64,000 bases of DNA from Sweltsa coloradensis (GCA_024449915.1 JAMZAV010000111.1:248001-312000); one strand, 5' to 3'; shown: positions 30,831 through 42,990, counted from the first letter of the stretch. Program-made: numbers and translations. The notes: generated by a model from the letters alone, not told the origin.

Positions 30831-31164
30831 GTAAGAATAGATAATAGTTGGGTATAAAGCAATAATTGATATTGATATGGATATTGATATTGATAGCTAT
30901 AATATAGATTGATTGATATTGATAACATCTATAGTAGGCTAGATCCCCAGTCATTGGTCCACTGGCATGACAATTAAAAGCCATTTTGAATAGGTCAGTT
31001 TGTATGTTAAATTAGGTTGTAGCGATTTGAAGCACAAATATTTTCACTTATGCAATAACTTCTTATTGTTTCTGTTTGTGCATTCCCATGCTGCACAAGC
31101 TAAAACCATACCATAACATAATGTTAAGCATAAATTGAAACGCCGAATCGACATCTTGAATAGG
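30831..31164. other. No gene recognised
   Basis: Contains a (GATATT)n-like stretch at 30868-30915. Confidence 0.4.
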
Positions 31165-31770
31165 TTAATAATCTATGCATAAATTTGCACTAAAATGACC
31201 GTTTGAAAAATTATATATTGTAACTGTGATTTTACACGAATTGTTCTTTTTTTATACAGAAATTTGCTAAAATTGTCGATTTGGGAAATTTTCCTAATTT
31301 TATTGGCTTTAACCTGCTTCATTTTTGTTCCACATATAGATACTAGAACTAGAGCATCGTACCAATCTAAAATGACCATTCATAACATCGTGTCTTGAAT
31401 GAAACTGTGCACAACTATATTCTCAAACATGCAAAAATATGCATTTCAAAATGACACCCCTTCTTGGTAATCAGCATATTTTGACCGAATCACTGGCCCA
31501 AATTACAAAAAGGATACAAAAAGGATTTACTGAAAAGGCTGTCGAGTACGTCAATAATGGCCAATATTTTTGTAGATAAAAATCCTCCAAGGTCACGGCA
31601 TAAAGATCGTCCCCATGTTATTTCTGATGGGAGATTTTTGCCGATGTGACTTAGCTCGAAAAATACCAAGTTTGACATTTTTTGGAGGGGTCATGGTGGA
31701 CCCTATAATTTTTCTGTTAATTTCTAAATTCATAACTAGTAGGCATGCATTCAATTTATTATTTTCTTTA
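31165..31770 (+). repeat. Unclassified dispersed repeat R1, copy 2
   Basis: Collinear with 7895-8520 (AAAATGACCGTTT, TTTTGACCGAATCACTGGCC, CGTCAATAATGGCCAATATT, CCAAGGTCACGGC). It gives the empty-site sequence for the nested insertion at 40287. Confidence 0.7.
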
Positions 31771-32268
31771 AGAGGGTGTATATCTCTTTAAATAATGGTG
31801 GAGGTGCCGGGCACATGTATATTCAAACTAACACTATTATTATTATAATGCATATTACAACAGAGTACAAATACTCCACAAGTGTAAATCATAGCATAGA
31901 AAACATATACTTTTAGACATTAAAATATAAAATATACACAAAATAATACATGTAACTCTTTAAACATTTATTTGAAATCATCAATTTAAATGTGAAACTA
32001 TCAAAATTAAAGAAAACTCTCTGTAATCTTTCGCTTGTTCTAGCGGAGTAACTGGTCGGCCAGTGTAGGGTTATGGACAGACTCATACGACTGCGCACTT
32101 AAAATGACCGTTATAGTTCACCTCGACCAAGGTCCACTCAACAGCATCTCCAACCGCACGCCTCTCCACTAGCTCGCCGGAAGTGTTTTGAGTTTTCCGA
32201 AAGTCCGCTTGGAGATTTAGCATACCGTGACGTCTACTTGTCTACAGATAGCATCATCAGTGTCGCCT
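31771..32268. other. No gene recognised
   Basis: AT-rich, with a GC-richer portion at 32110-32240 that has no clear frame. Confidence 0.35.
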
Positions 32269-32373
32269 AGATATTTTATCTAGTTATTGGAATCTAGTTT
32301 TCACCAGAGTCGATAAAGAAGTTTCCCCAAACTTCTTTATCGACTCTGGTTTTCACTTACTAGATAAAATATC
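32269..32373. repeat. Nested perfect hairpin
   Basis: The inner arms 32303-32324 and 32329-32350 are perfect 22-bp complements around a CCCC loop. The outer arms GATATTTTATCTAG (32269-32282) and CTAGATAAAATATC (32360-32373) are also perfect. See findings. Confidence 0.85.
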
Positions 32374-33084
32374 CAGAAGGCACAGGATAGCATAGGCCTA
32401 ATCAAGTTCTAAAAAATGTTCACAAAGGCAGTGAATAAAAACGAACCCATTTCTTTGTTACAAAATTTATTTATTTTTAGTAGTTATGGTAATCATAATG
32501 GTTATGACAGTCTGGACACAATTGGTAAAAATTTATATTTACAAATTACTGAGTATATTAACCAATATAAATTGAATTCGTGTGAGTTGAAGATGTAGAA
32601 ATGCGGGATTCGATGTTTGGGATGGACCACTGCAGCAACAAGTGTTAATACGAAGAACTTGTGGAACGGTTGTTAAACTAGTTGGAAGAGAGATGCCTCG
32701 TACTAGGCCTAAAGACGCTGGCTTCTGTGAAGTAAAATCATCGGGCAGAAGAATGGACCAGTCTTCTGTTAAGTACCATTGAATCTTACGCTATTTGGCG
32801 ATCACAATGAAACTTCTTAACGATCGTTGTGAATAATTCTGTATAACCTGCAACGTAGTATTCCAAGCTTGCTTCTTGCGTAATTTCGTTTCAACTCTTG
32901 ACATACTTTGATTTTAAACAAAAGCTGGTCCAAGAAACAATAATCTCTACGACGCTCAATAGTATGGAAAGAGAATTGTTTACCATTACGAAATTCGTTC
33001 ACTTTTCTTGTCTCTGTTTGTTGCGCTTCATTCAGAAACCATTTCGTCTTTCCAATCTAACAAACCTCTGATCTAACTTGGTTT
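32374..33084. other. No gene recognised
   Basis: Two 60-codon open stretches show no domain. Confidence 0.35.
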
Positions 33085-36000
33085 TGTAGGCCTAAGTGGA
33101 TCGAGAGATCGTTTTCTCGAGATGTTTCTAGGCTTTCCCAACAAGAATCTCTCTCGAAACGTATCGACGTATCAGACGCCTCAAGCAAGTCTTTATTATC
33201 TCGAGGGACCTCAATTTCTTCAAATGTCGGCATGCCGTCTTTATTACCAGAACCATTGCAGCTGTAGACAAGTACAATGTTTTTGAATTTATTTCGTGAT
33301 ATTTCAATTTTCCCCTTGATTTTTCCTTAGATTCTCTTCACGTTCTTCTCTTACTCGAACACAATTTAAAAGTATTTATTAGGTCGATGGTTCGGAGTCG
33401 TTCGTAAATTGTCGGCTCTCCACGTGTCAATGACAAAGTCACAATCTCTGTTGACATCGATCAGCTGTTATATTTTATTTCTATTAGAATGACCGTTCAG
33501 TCGTTTTCCGCATCTTAATGTGTCTGAACTGAGAAATCCATGCTCTACAGAAGAATTTTCGATAAAATCCTAGTTTAAATTTTTTATTTATTCTCGTGAC
33601 TATCTTTTGCAATGTAGGCTAGGCTAATAACACGAATAACTTGCTCTAACCAGAACTCAAATGTTAGGCCTATTCCAAAGTATTTTCATGGAACGAATGA
33701 AAAGACGTAGAATTGGAGAGATCACAAGGATATTAAAGCATTTGCGTGGTTCAGATGAAAATTCATGAGATAAGAGATCTTCCTTGATTGTCGAATCAAG
33801 CACTATTCCGTGTGGGATTTCCACATTCTCTCACACTATCCACCCAAATAAGTAAAGAGGAACACAATATGGTAGGCCTACCTTGACTCTCCGAATCTAC
33901 AAAGTGCGAGCTAAAGTTGTTGTGTTTCCGATGTGGTCCAAAACAGAGGTCGTTTCTCTGGTGGACACCCAAGCAAAATTCACAGCATTCGTTTCCAAAC
34001 AAAGTAGACAATTTCGAGAAGCTAAATGTGTGCTGCTCAGATGCGGTTGACAACAATATGGTTGCCGAATAAAATTAGGGTCTATGTTCAGCCTCAACTT
34101 TTTATATCTTACCTTCGCTGATATTCAGCGAAAATCGCTAACTCGTAGGCGTTACCAGGTCAGATTTCTAGACGCAGAACTTTTTCAAAACAGCTGTAGA
34201 ATAATGTTGATACTCAGTTCTCACAAATGTTGATATTGTTAGTTCTTCCATTCATAGTTTCTGATCGTAAAGATATACTGAGACAAGCAATCAAATGATG
34301 TCCGTTTTGTAGGCCTACCGTGACAATCTTACGAAATTATCAACAAGCTGATCCAATATCAGTTGCTCAATGCAGAGCCTACACAGACACTCAGGATATT
34401 CGAGAGTTCTCTCAGATCTTGATTTGTTCTTTCTTCCATCCTTAAGGTATTGGTTATAAAGCTCTTACATCGTGTTTATTCATTAACAACGCTCCAAAGC
34501 AGAACCCTAGATGTATGCACATCTGTACTGAATCATCAATGGGTGGCAAGCAGTTCGACTATGATTGTTTGAATTGCCACGTTTGTCTTCGATTGTCTTG
34601 TCTTAGTGGCTAAGAATAAGAAGATATGCTAATGTTCCTACTCGTCCAATCGCTGACCTTTTCTCTGGTAGTAGGCCTTCATAGCGGTAGGACTACTTCG
34701 GCTAAAGCCTTCTTTCCAGTATGAAATTTAAGTTCTTGCTGCCTCATAACAATAACCCATTTTATGTTATTGATAATATTTAGTTACGTATACTCAAATG
34801 CAGATCTCTTATTTTTTTCTTGTCTCCGGTGCTAGGAATAAGAAGATACGCTAATATTCCTATTCGTAGAATCGCAGATCTTTTCTGAAGGGTGGGTGGG
34901 GTTTTGTTCGATGGCGGTGATCGTCCGTCGCCGACCGCACCGACTCCCCAGCCTAGAATCATGCTCCTCGATGCAGAACTGACAGCGGTAGGATCACTTC
35001 GGCTGAAGCCTTCTTTCCGGTTTAAAATTCCACGTTTTTGTCAAATCACATTCATAAGTTCGTGAACCATCTTATATTATTGATAATATTTAGTTCTGTC
35101 TTACTGAAATGAGGATCTCATTCTGGGGTGGTAGGCCTTCAAACGATGCAAATGTTTTTTTGCTGTCAAAGCTCCTTTCTTTGACGAATCTTCAATTCCT
35201 TCCTAACATGGCATTCGTTAGCATTGTCAAATGTCTATCTCATCCTGCTCAAACTCATCTTCCCACTGCAATGTGAAGATAATAAGACTCCATGTCCATA
35301 TGAGTGACTTCAGAATAAGATTCCTAAGATCAGTTGTTAGGCTATGCGGACATAGTAAGCTGGACAAACCACGAAAGTTGACACTTCCAACTGAGGACGC
35401 TATGGTTTTATGTGTTCACATTCAAATTCTGGAAAGCCGTGTTCAACAACCGAGAAGAAAGCAAAAAAGACTCATGTTTTGGGTTAGTTTTATGTCTTAA
35501 ATGTGAAAAGGTTCAACGTTTTTGTTTGGGCACATTCTTTAGTCGATTGCTTCCTTCAAAATTACAACAAGTAAAAATTACTTACAAATTCACATTTCAG
35601 TTTTTACGCCCCAAACCTTGAGCTTGAATTGAGAAATTTGCTTTGTTTTGTTTGTGTTGAAATATTGAAGGGTATAGTCCCATTATGTCTCGTCAAGTTA
35701 TCAAAATTAACCTTGAGGAATCGTAAGAAACAATCTCATTGGTCAGTTCGCTCCAAATTACGCATCAAAAGCCGAGAAAATCTTGAACCCTGTAACACGT
35801 TATGTTTTGTCGTTGCGTGTTCGCTCAAGATCTTTGATCAGTTTGAATAATGTTCAAAAAGTTAACAACAAAGCAAGTGTTTATGGAATCGTGACAGTTC
35901 TCACCAAGTCCTCCATCATATGGCTGAGACAAACTTGAATCTTCAGTACAAGATTCGAGAAAGATCAACAGATGAAAGGGTAAGAGCTGCAACTTCTAAC

Positions 36001-36334
36001 CCTTAATCAGTTGACCCTCCGTCTCCACCAAGAGAGCGATATCCACAAGCCAGAACATTGACAACAACCAACAACTTTCCTTCCAAGATTCAGTTTTGAA
36101 ATGTCTGAGCTTAGATTTCACACACAATAACAAAAATGGATATTTCTACTTGAAACATCTTCTTCATTGTTGTCCGCGGAGATATTCATTCCAACACGTG
36201 TAGCCCTTCTCACAACACATCATTTCTCGTGTACTATTTCAAATACAGAACACCTGTAGGTTCTTACTCCCAAGCCATTCTTGTTCGGAGTCTTCTGTGG
36301 TTCTGGTTTCTCAGTTGTGGCGGCCGGAGACACT
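33085..36334. repeat. Diverged tandem duplication, unit 1
   Basis: Starts GTAGGCCTAAGTGGATCGAG..ATCGTTTTCTCGAG and ends near GGCCGGAGACAC. Segments 33085-33310 and 34545-36334 recur in unit 2; 33311-34540 is present only here. Inside unit 1 there is a further partial repeat (34600-34800 and 34800-35100 share TAAGAATAAGAAGATA, GCCTTCATAGCGGTAGGA-type blocks and ATTGATAATATTTAGTT). No conserved coding frame: open frames in the two units differ by frameshifts. It may be non-coding transcript or satellite-like sequence. Confidence 0.7.
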
Positions 36335-38290
36335 AGGCCTTAGTGGATCGAGAGATCGTTTTCTCGAGCTGTTTCTAGACTTACCCAATAAGAATCTCTC
36401 TCAAAACGTTTCGATGTCTCAGCCGCCTTAAGCAAGTCTTTATTATCTTGAGGGAACCCAATTTCTTAAAATGTCGACGTGCAGTCTTTATTACCAGAAC
36501 CATTGCTGAAGTCAACTACAATGAATTTAACTTTATTTCAGGATATTTCTATCTTCCCATTTGATTTGAAGCAGTTCGACTATGATTGATTCCACGCTGT
36601 CCTCGATCTCTTAGCTCTCTCGTCTTAGCATTGTCGCTAAGAATATGAAGAGGTACTAATATTACTACTAGTAGTATCACAGACCTTTTCTCTGGTAGTA
36701 GGCCTTCATAGTGATTGGCCTACTTCTTCTGAAGTCTACATTCAAGTATGAAATTTCAAGTTCTTGCTGCCTCATAATAACGAACCATCTCATATTATTT
36801 ATAATATTTAGTTCCGTCTACTGAAATGCAGATATCTTATTTCTTTCTTGTCGTTGGTGCTAAGAATAAGAGGATGCGCTTATATTCCTATTCGTAAAAT
36901 CGCATATCTTTTCTCAGGTAGTAGGCCTTCATAGCGGTAGGATCACCTCGGCTGAAGCCTACTTTCCAGTACGAATTTCCACGTTCTTGTTAAATCACAT
37001 TCATAAGTTCGTGAACAATTTCATATTATTGATCATATTTAGTTCAGTCTACTGAAATTAAGATCGGTGGTAGGCCTTCAAACGATGCCAATGTTTTTGC
37101 TGTCAAAGCTAATTTCTTCGACGAATCTTCAAATCCTTCCTTACATGGCATTCGTTAGCATTGTCAACACTTTTAAAAAGTCTATCTTATCCTGGTCAAA
37201 CTTATCGTCTCACTGCAATGTAAATATAATAAGACTCCATGACTGTGTGAGCGACTTCGGAAAAAGATTCCCAGTATCAGTTGTTAGCTATGCGGTCAAG
37301 GTAAGTCGACAAACCACGACAGTTGACACTTCCAACTGAGGACTCTGTGGTTTTATGTGTTCGCAATCAAATTCAGGAAAACCGTGTTCGACAACCGAGG
37401 AGAAAGCAAAAAAGACTCATGTGTTGGGTTGGTTTTATATCTTAAATGTGAAAAGGTTCAACGTTTGTTGTTTGGGCACCTTCTTTAGTCCATTGCGGCC
37501 TTCACATTTACAACAAGTAAAAATTACTGACGAATTCACATTTCAGTTTTTATGCCACGAACCTTGAGCTTAAATTGAGATATTTGCTTTGTTTTGTTTG
37601 TGTTGAAATATTGAAGGGTAGACCCATTATGTCTCGACAAGTTATGAAACTTAATCTTGAGGAATCGTAAGAAACATTCTCATTGGTCAGTTCGCTCCAA
37701 ATTACGCATCAAAAGCCGAGACAATCTTGAATCTTGTAGAACGTAATGTTTTGTCGTTGCGTGTTCGCTCAAGATCTTTGATCAGTTTGAATAATGTTCA
37801 AAAAGTTAACAACAAAGCAAGTGTTTATGGAATCGTGACAGTTCTCACCAAGTCTTCCGTCATATGGTTTAAATAACCTTGAATCTTCACTACAAGATTA
37901 AAAAAAAGATCAACAGATGAAAGGGTAGGAGCGGCAACTACTAACCCTAAATCAGTAGACCTTCTTCTGTCTCCACCAAGAAAGCGATATCCACAAGCCC
38001 GAACATTGACAACAACCAACAAATTTACTACCAAGATTCAGTTTTGAAATGTCTGAGCTTAGATTTCTGACACACCAACAAAAATGGATTTCTATTTGAA
38101 TCATCTTCTTCATTGTTGTCCGCGAAGATAATCACTCCAACACATGTAGCCCTTCTCACAAGACATAATTTCTCGTGTACAATACAGAACACCTGCAGGT
38201 TCTTACTCCCAGGTTATTCCTGTTTGGAGTCTCCTGTTGGTCACTTTGCTCGTTCGTGCCAGCCGGAGAAAGTTTAATACCAGTGGGCCT
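36335..38290. repeat. Diverged tandem duplication, unit 2
   Basis: Collinear with unit 1: GTGGATCGAGAGATCG, AGGCAAGTCTTTATTATC-like blocks, GGTAGTAGGCCTTCATAG, CACTGCAATGTAAATATAA, AAGCAAGTGTTTATGGAATC, GATATCCACAAGCC. The 1.2-kb segment found in unit 1 is missing. The best-conserved part is 37340-38000 against 35400-36060. Confidence 0.7.
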
Positions 38291-38429
38291 AACTACCATT
38301 ACTTTAGCCGTTACTTCACTAAATTATTGACGCATTAAAAACCAGCGAAACATGTTGTGTGCGAGAAAAGAAGATTCAACTTTAAAGTGATCTTCATTGA
38401 ACTGATTGTCCAGTCAAGTATTCGAGATT
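38291..38429. other. Link between duplication and minisatellite
   Basis: Short unclassified sequence. Confidence 0.3.
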
Positions 38430-38645
38430 ACAAACCTGACAACTTCGGTAGAAGAGAAACAAACTTCAAGGTAGAAGTGACATAATTTGATGGTAGAAAC
38501 GACACAACCTGAAAGTTGAAATAAAATAGACGCGTCGTGGTAGAATATACCTGTACACATCAATGTAGAAGGGACACAACTCTCAGAGCAGAAGGGAAGT
38601 AAAGACACAAGTCGAGGTACAAGACACACTGAATGACAGAAGCCT
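38430..38645. repeat. Degenerate minisatellite, unit about 23-30 nt
   Basis: Recurring GGTAGAAG.GACA.AA.. (for example AAGGTAGAAGTGACATAA, ATGGTAGAAACGACACAA, ATGTAGAAGGGACACAA, AGAGCAGAAGGGAAGTAAA). Unit length drifts. Confidence 0.6.
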
Positions 38646-39954
38646 CACATTTCATGGTCAATGAGAAGTACGAGGAATCCTAAGATATATACATTAATGG
38701 AACATTATTGAGCTCTCTTGAATTTTCTTGATCATGCATTTGAAGGATTGTCAAGTGTGATGAAACATATCAATGGTTTATGAGAAAAACATGATCCAAA
38801 CGCATAGGCTAAGTTAAGAAATTGCGAACCTAGGACTCTGCTTCACTTCACCACAAAGACAAGAACAAACAGCCAACCTAGGACTCGAAGTTACATCATT
38901 CGGACTAGGCCTATTTGGGAATTAATTTCAAATCTACTGCACTAGACTTTAAACAAAGAGAAATTATTAGGCATAAGTTACCTATGCAACTGGTTCAACG
39001 TAAGTTCACACGTCTTCAAGTATTAAAACACGTATCAAAAATACATTTCAGAATAACTTACTGTTAGGAAATGAAGTAAAATTTGTAAAAATTTAAATAA
39101 TATCGTGTTGTTTATTGTGTGACTTTTCCATAAATACTTGAAAATAAACAAATGTTTAAAAACAACTGAAATGTATTATTGCTTGATCGATTGTTTGCAT
39201 TTTTTGTGGGATATTCATTTTCGACTAATCGACTTTAACAAAATAGTTTTAACAGCATTGTTTTTATCGTTTCGCATTTGAAACCGCCTTCTTGTGTGAA
39301 TTTTTCAAGGTCGTTGTAAATCTCAAGCTACAACAGGTTAAAACTCCGGTAAGAGACTTATTTGTAGACCTTGGAATTTAACCACTCACTTTCTACTGTC
39401 GCGTTCATAGATGAGCGCTTTGTGTATTCAAGCCTCGTTCACTTTTATTATTTTCTTGTTTTCTCATTTATTACATAGAACTATACTTTGAAAGTAACAC
39501 CAATTAAAATTAATCTACATAGTTACATCAACACCAAACTACATGCATTTGATATAGTAGAATTTTCCAAACGATTCATCTTTGTTTTTACTTTCTAAAG
39601 CAAAACAATTCGAAAAAGTAAGATTTAATGAGATTTGTTCTGAGTTAAGAGATTTTGAAAGTTTCTTTAAAAATAATATCGAAATAATATCATAATATAA
39701 GATGGAACTAGTAGATGTTTGATAGATCAGTAGCCTACAGAATGAAAAGCTGAGCAAAATGAAACAAATAAACGAGCTCTGTGGATACTTAATTAGACGT
39801 ATTCGCTTCGCTCCCTATTCTCACGACGCTTATCTAAATATCTCAAGTGGTTGAAAGAAAATGGAGTAGTTATAGGTGAATGAGGTTTAACATACGGTGA
39901 CTTTTTGTGGAGGTAAGGTTAATATAATTAATATATGGACTATCCACTACAGTT
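38646..39954. other. No gene or element recognised
   Basis: AT-rich, with no domain-bearing frame. Confidence 0.4.
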
Positions 39955-40066
39955 AACTTCTGATATAGACTCAAGTCCATCATATCTTGGCTTGGGAATG
40001 TGTAAATGGGGATTGTGTAGTCGTCCTAGCAACAAGGCACTTAATAATTCTACTTTACTAATTTAA
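39955..40066 (+). repeat. A-family SINE body fragment
   Basis: AACTTCTGATATAGACTCAAG, CTTGGCTTGGGAATGTG, GTCGTCCTAGCAACAAGGCAC. Faces the next fragment. Confidence 0.65.
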
Positions 40067-40232
40067 GTTAGAAACACCGATCAATCAAGCTGGACACGAT
40101 TCCCCCCGCGGACTGCGTCAGAATCAACAAGGCTAATTCGGAACAGTCTTATAATTTATATCGTCCCTCGTTGCTAGGACGGCTCCAAAGTCATCGTTTA
40201 CACTTTAATTCCTAAGCCAAGAACTGATGAGA
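40067..40232 (-). repeat. A-family SINE body fragment, inverted
   Basis: AAACACCGATCAATCAAGC, CACGATTCCCCCCGCGGAC, GTTGCTAGGACGGCTCC, AAGCCAAGAACTGATGAG in + reading. Together with the preceding piece it makes an imperfect hairpin-like pair. Confidence 0.7.
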
Positions 40233-41285
40233 AATAACATGGGGACTATCTTTATGCCCCGTGACCTATTGGAGGATTTTGATAAACTAGGAAAACGCTT
40301 AAGTCCCGCCGCGTTGTTGGATGAGCGTAATTGGTGAATTGAGCTGCCATGTGTTTTGCGGATTTTCTGTTGTTCTGTGAAAAAATCAGAACTTTGTTGA
40401 ATTTTTTTAAAATTAAATCAAATTAAATAAAAAATTAACTTTTTTTTAATAAATCGTAATTTTAAAAAAGGAAAAAATCGTAATATTGAAATTTTCAAAG
40501 AAATAATTATTCGATTACGCACAAATTTTACACGAATATATTAATTCTTAAAATTAAGGTTCTGTGAAAAAATTATTATAATCAGATAAAGAATGTAGTG
40601 TTATAAGTCGAAGAAATTTTTTAAAAATCGAAAAAAATCGTAAAATTGCGATTTTCATGAGAAATAATTTTTTGATTGCGCTCAAAAACGTGGCAGTTCT
40701 TAGTTCAGAGATTTCGAAGGCCTCCATAAAATTTCATCGCAATCGGAGTATCGGTTTAGCCGGAATCGTGTTAACAGACAGACAAAAATACAGAAAAAAA
40801 AAAACATTCCGGATTTTTTTCTCCAGTGTAGTGAAATGGAATCTTCGCTTCGCTCGCTACGCTCATCCAAAAAATGCCCATTATTGACGAACTCTTCAGC
40901 CTTTTCTGTAAATCCTCTTTATTTTGTTTTGTAATTTGGGCGAGTGGTTCGGTCAAAATAATGCTGATTACCCACAAGGGGTGTGATTTTGGAATGCAAA
41001 TTTTTGCGTGTTTGAGAATATAATTGTGCAAAGTTTCAAGACACGATGTTATAAAGGGCCATTTTAGATTGATGTTATGCTATAGTATCTATGTGGAACA
41101 AAAAAGAAGCAGATTAATGCCGATTTAAGAAATTTCCCAAAACAGTAATTTTCACAAATTTCATGATCAAAAAATTAAAACATTCATGTAAAATCATAGT
41201 TACAAGATATAATTTTTTCAACTGTCCTTTTAGTGTAGTATTATGCTATGGATTACATGGTATTTTTTTTTTTTTTTTGGTAATA
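40233..41285 (-). repeat. R1 repeat, copy 3, split by a Helentron-type insertion
   Basis: Left piece 40233-40286 (ACATGGGGAC..GGAGGATTTTGAT) and right piece 40871-41285 (TTGACGAACTC.. CACGATGTTATAAAGGGCC) match consecutive parts of R1 on the minus strand. A poly-T run (41262-41278) lies near its end. Confidence 0.75.
40287..40870 (-). mobile_element. Helentron-associated-type non-autonomous element 1 (584 bp)
   Basis: On the minus strand the 5' end is TTGGATGAGCGTAGCGAGCG. Near the 3' end the inverted copy TACGCTCATCCAA (40317-40329 in + coordinates) is followed by a hairpin AACGC..GCGTT and the terminus TTTTCCTAG. This asymmetric inverted repeat, a 3' hairpin and insertion into a T-run are features of Helentrons and their non-autonomous relatives. 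The interior has diverged repeats starting GGTTCTGTGAAAAAAT. No Rep/helicase coding. Confidence 0.65.
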
Positions 41286-42059
41286 GCCTCTTTGGAATTG
41301 TATCAAGAAGCTGTTGCATTTTCTATGAGGTTATTGTCAATTGTGATATTACTGAAACACATGTGTTACACGGTAGTAACAATAACGACCCTCATTCTAA
41401 TAACACATCGATATCGTAGCTATTGCATGAAATTTAAATTTTGAGGTTAATATAAACTCCATGCAGTACGATACGGTAAATGATCATTAAAATCGTACAA
41501 GTGCGGTTTGACCTTACATTAAACTCGATCGATAATGCACTGAGATCGCCAGAGGCAGGGACATCTGGGTACTATTTCTAGTCAAGGTACTTAAACCCTT
41601 ACAACCATTAGAGTTCCAATATCGGTACCCTATTGCAAAACCTCGTACCTCTATTTGCTGTAGAATTCCTGTGCCACATTTCAAAGCTTCTTAAAATGAC
41701 TCTAATTATCGAAAAGAGTAGATTCGAGTTTTTAAAAATTCAGGTAAATTAGAGCCATTTTAACAAGCTTTAAAAATTTGTTGCATAACTTTTTTCAGCA
41801 AATACAGATCCGAGGTTTTGCAAAGTAGGGTTTCGATGTGTGAATTGGAACAAATACGATTGAGTCTGAATTGGCTATGTTTTATTGTAGTTTTGTTGTT
41901 GGTGATGAATGATGGATGATGTACAAGTGGTGAAAAAGAAACAGAAATTTCCAAATAAATTAACACAATATTAAAAGTTTGGCCAACAATTCAAGTGAGT
42001 GATATTAAGGTTGTAAAAGCAGTTCTTATTTACAAACTTTGCTGTCTTTGACGAGTCCA
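41286..42059. other. No gene recognised
   Basis: AT-rich, unclassified. Confidence 0.4.
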
Positions 42060-42180
42060 ATTTCCTAAAGTAAGTTAGTGTAAGTTAGTGCAAGGAAATG
42101 TACGTTAGTGTAAGGTAAAGCAAGGAAGTGTAAGAAGTGCAAGGAAGTGTTTGTGCAAGGAAGTATAAGTTAGTGTAAGC
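42060..42180. repeat. Short-unit repeat (GTGTAAGTTAGTGCAAGGAA-like)
   Basis: Alternating AAGTTAGTG, GTGCAAGGAAGTGTAAG units. The reverse-complement motif occurs on the other side of the candidate exon. Confidence 0.7.
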
Positions 42181-42199
42181 AGGTGCATAATATTCAGAC

Positions 42200-42285
42200 C
42201 TTGGTGTCCTTGGAAAGTCCGATGGGAAACTCCACCAGCGAGACCATGCGAGCACTTTTCTTGCGCAGCTCAAACGTTATGTCCT
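42200..42285 (-). CDS. Candidate 86-nt internal exon of an unidentified protein
   Basis: On the minus strand, the acceptor CGTTTCAG precedes 42285, and AAG|GTCTGA at 42200/42199 could be a donor. The frame (entering in phase 2, leaving in phase 0) gives 28 complete codons: DITFELRKKSARMV continuing SLVEFPIGLSKDTK. The residue mix, with alternating hydrophobic and charged residues and balanced GC, is much more protein-like than any other unassigned stretch here, and the base composition differs from its surroundings. I do not recognise the family. The donor is weak (GTCTGA), and the frame meets a stop just after it if unspliced. Surrounding exons were not found, so this could also be a chance open frame. 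Confidence 0.35.
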
Positions 42286-42329
42286 CTGAAACGAACACGG
42301 CTTCCTACACTTGTTACACCGGCTGCACT

Positions 42330-42745
42330 GACACGACACTTTCTACACTTTATTACCTACCACATTTGTATTCTCTGCACTAAGGTAACACTCTATACTT
42401 CATAATCTGCACTACTTGTACCATCTACCCTGACTTGGCATTTTCAACGTTTTAATAACCTACATTTTTTGAACCAACATAACACTTGGCTACACTTCAT
42501 AACCTACACTACTTGCACCATCTGCTCTGACTGGCACTTTGTATTTCTAATCTTTCACGCTTGCACTAACTTACACCAGGTACGTACACTAAATAACCTA
42601 GACTTCTTGCATCGACAGCCCTGCTTTGACACTTTTCTACACTGAACGACCTACACCTCTTGCACTAACATAACTTCACTACGTACACCATCAGCGTTGC
42701 ACTGACACTTCATAAAGTAACCCACCCTTATTGCACCACCTTGAT
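42330..42745. repeat. Degenerate minisatellite (TACACTTCATAACCTACACTACTTGCAC-like units)
   Basis: Recurring CACTT..CTACACT, AACCTACACT, ACTTGCACCATCTG and TTGCACTAACTTACAC blocks with drifting unit length. Orientation is opposite to the short repeat at 42060-42180. Confidence 0.65.
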
Positions 42746-42867
42746 GCTTGGGCTGTGGTGAGATGGGAAGGGTCAGTGCATAAAAGTAACTAGTTTAAAT
42801 TTAGGTTTACAATACATTTTAAATGTTACTGAAAAGTGAAGGTAATTTATTTTAAATGTAACTTGTC

Positions 42868-42990
42868 GTTGTTGTAAATATAACTGATTTTCAGTGGGGG
42901 AATTTGAACCTAAGCGACCAAGCCAACCCAACGCAATCGACGAGTCAGCATTAACCAACCAAGGTCGATATTTTGTTTTTAATAGGAAAG
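42868..42990 (-). mobile_element. A-family SINE, 3' end
   Basis: TATAACTGATTTTCAGTGGGGG, CGACCAAGCCAACCCAACGCA, CGACGAGTCAGC in + reading; a short internal deletion. Confidence 0.7.

Noticed and set aside
35231..35850. Three open frames in the tandem duplication
   Set aside because: Frames are broken differently in the second unit and show no domain, so no protein gene is called.
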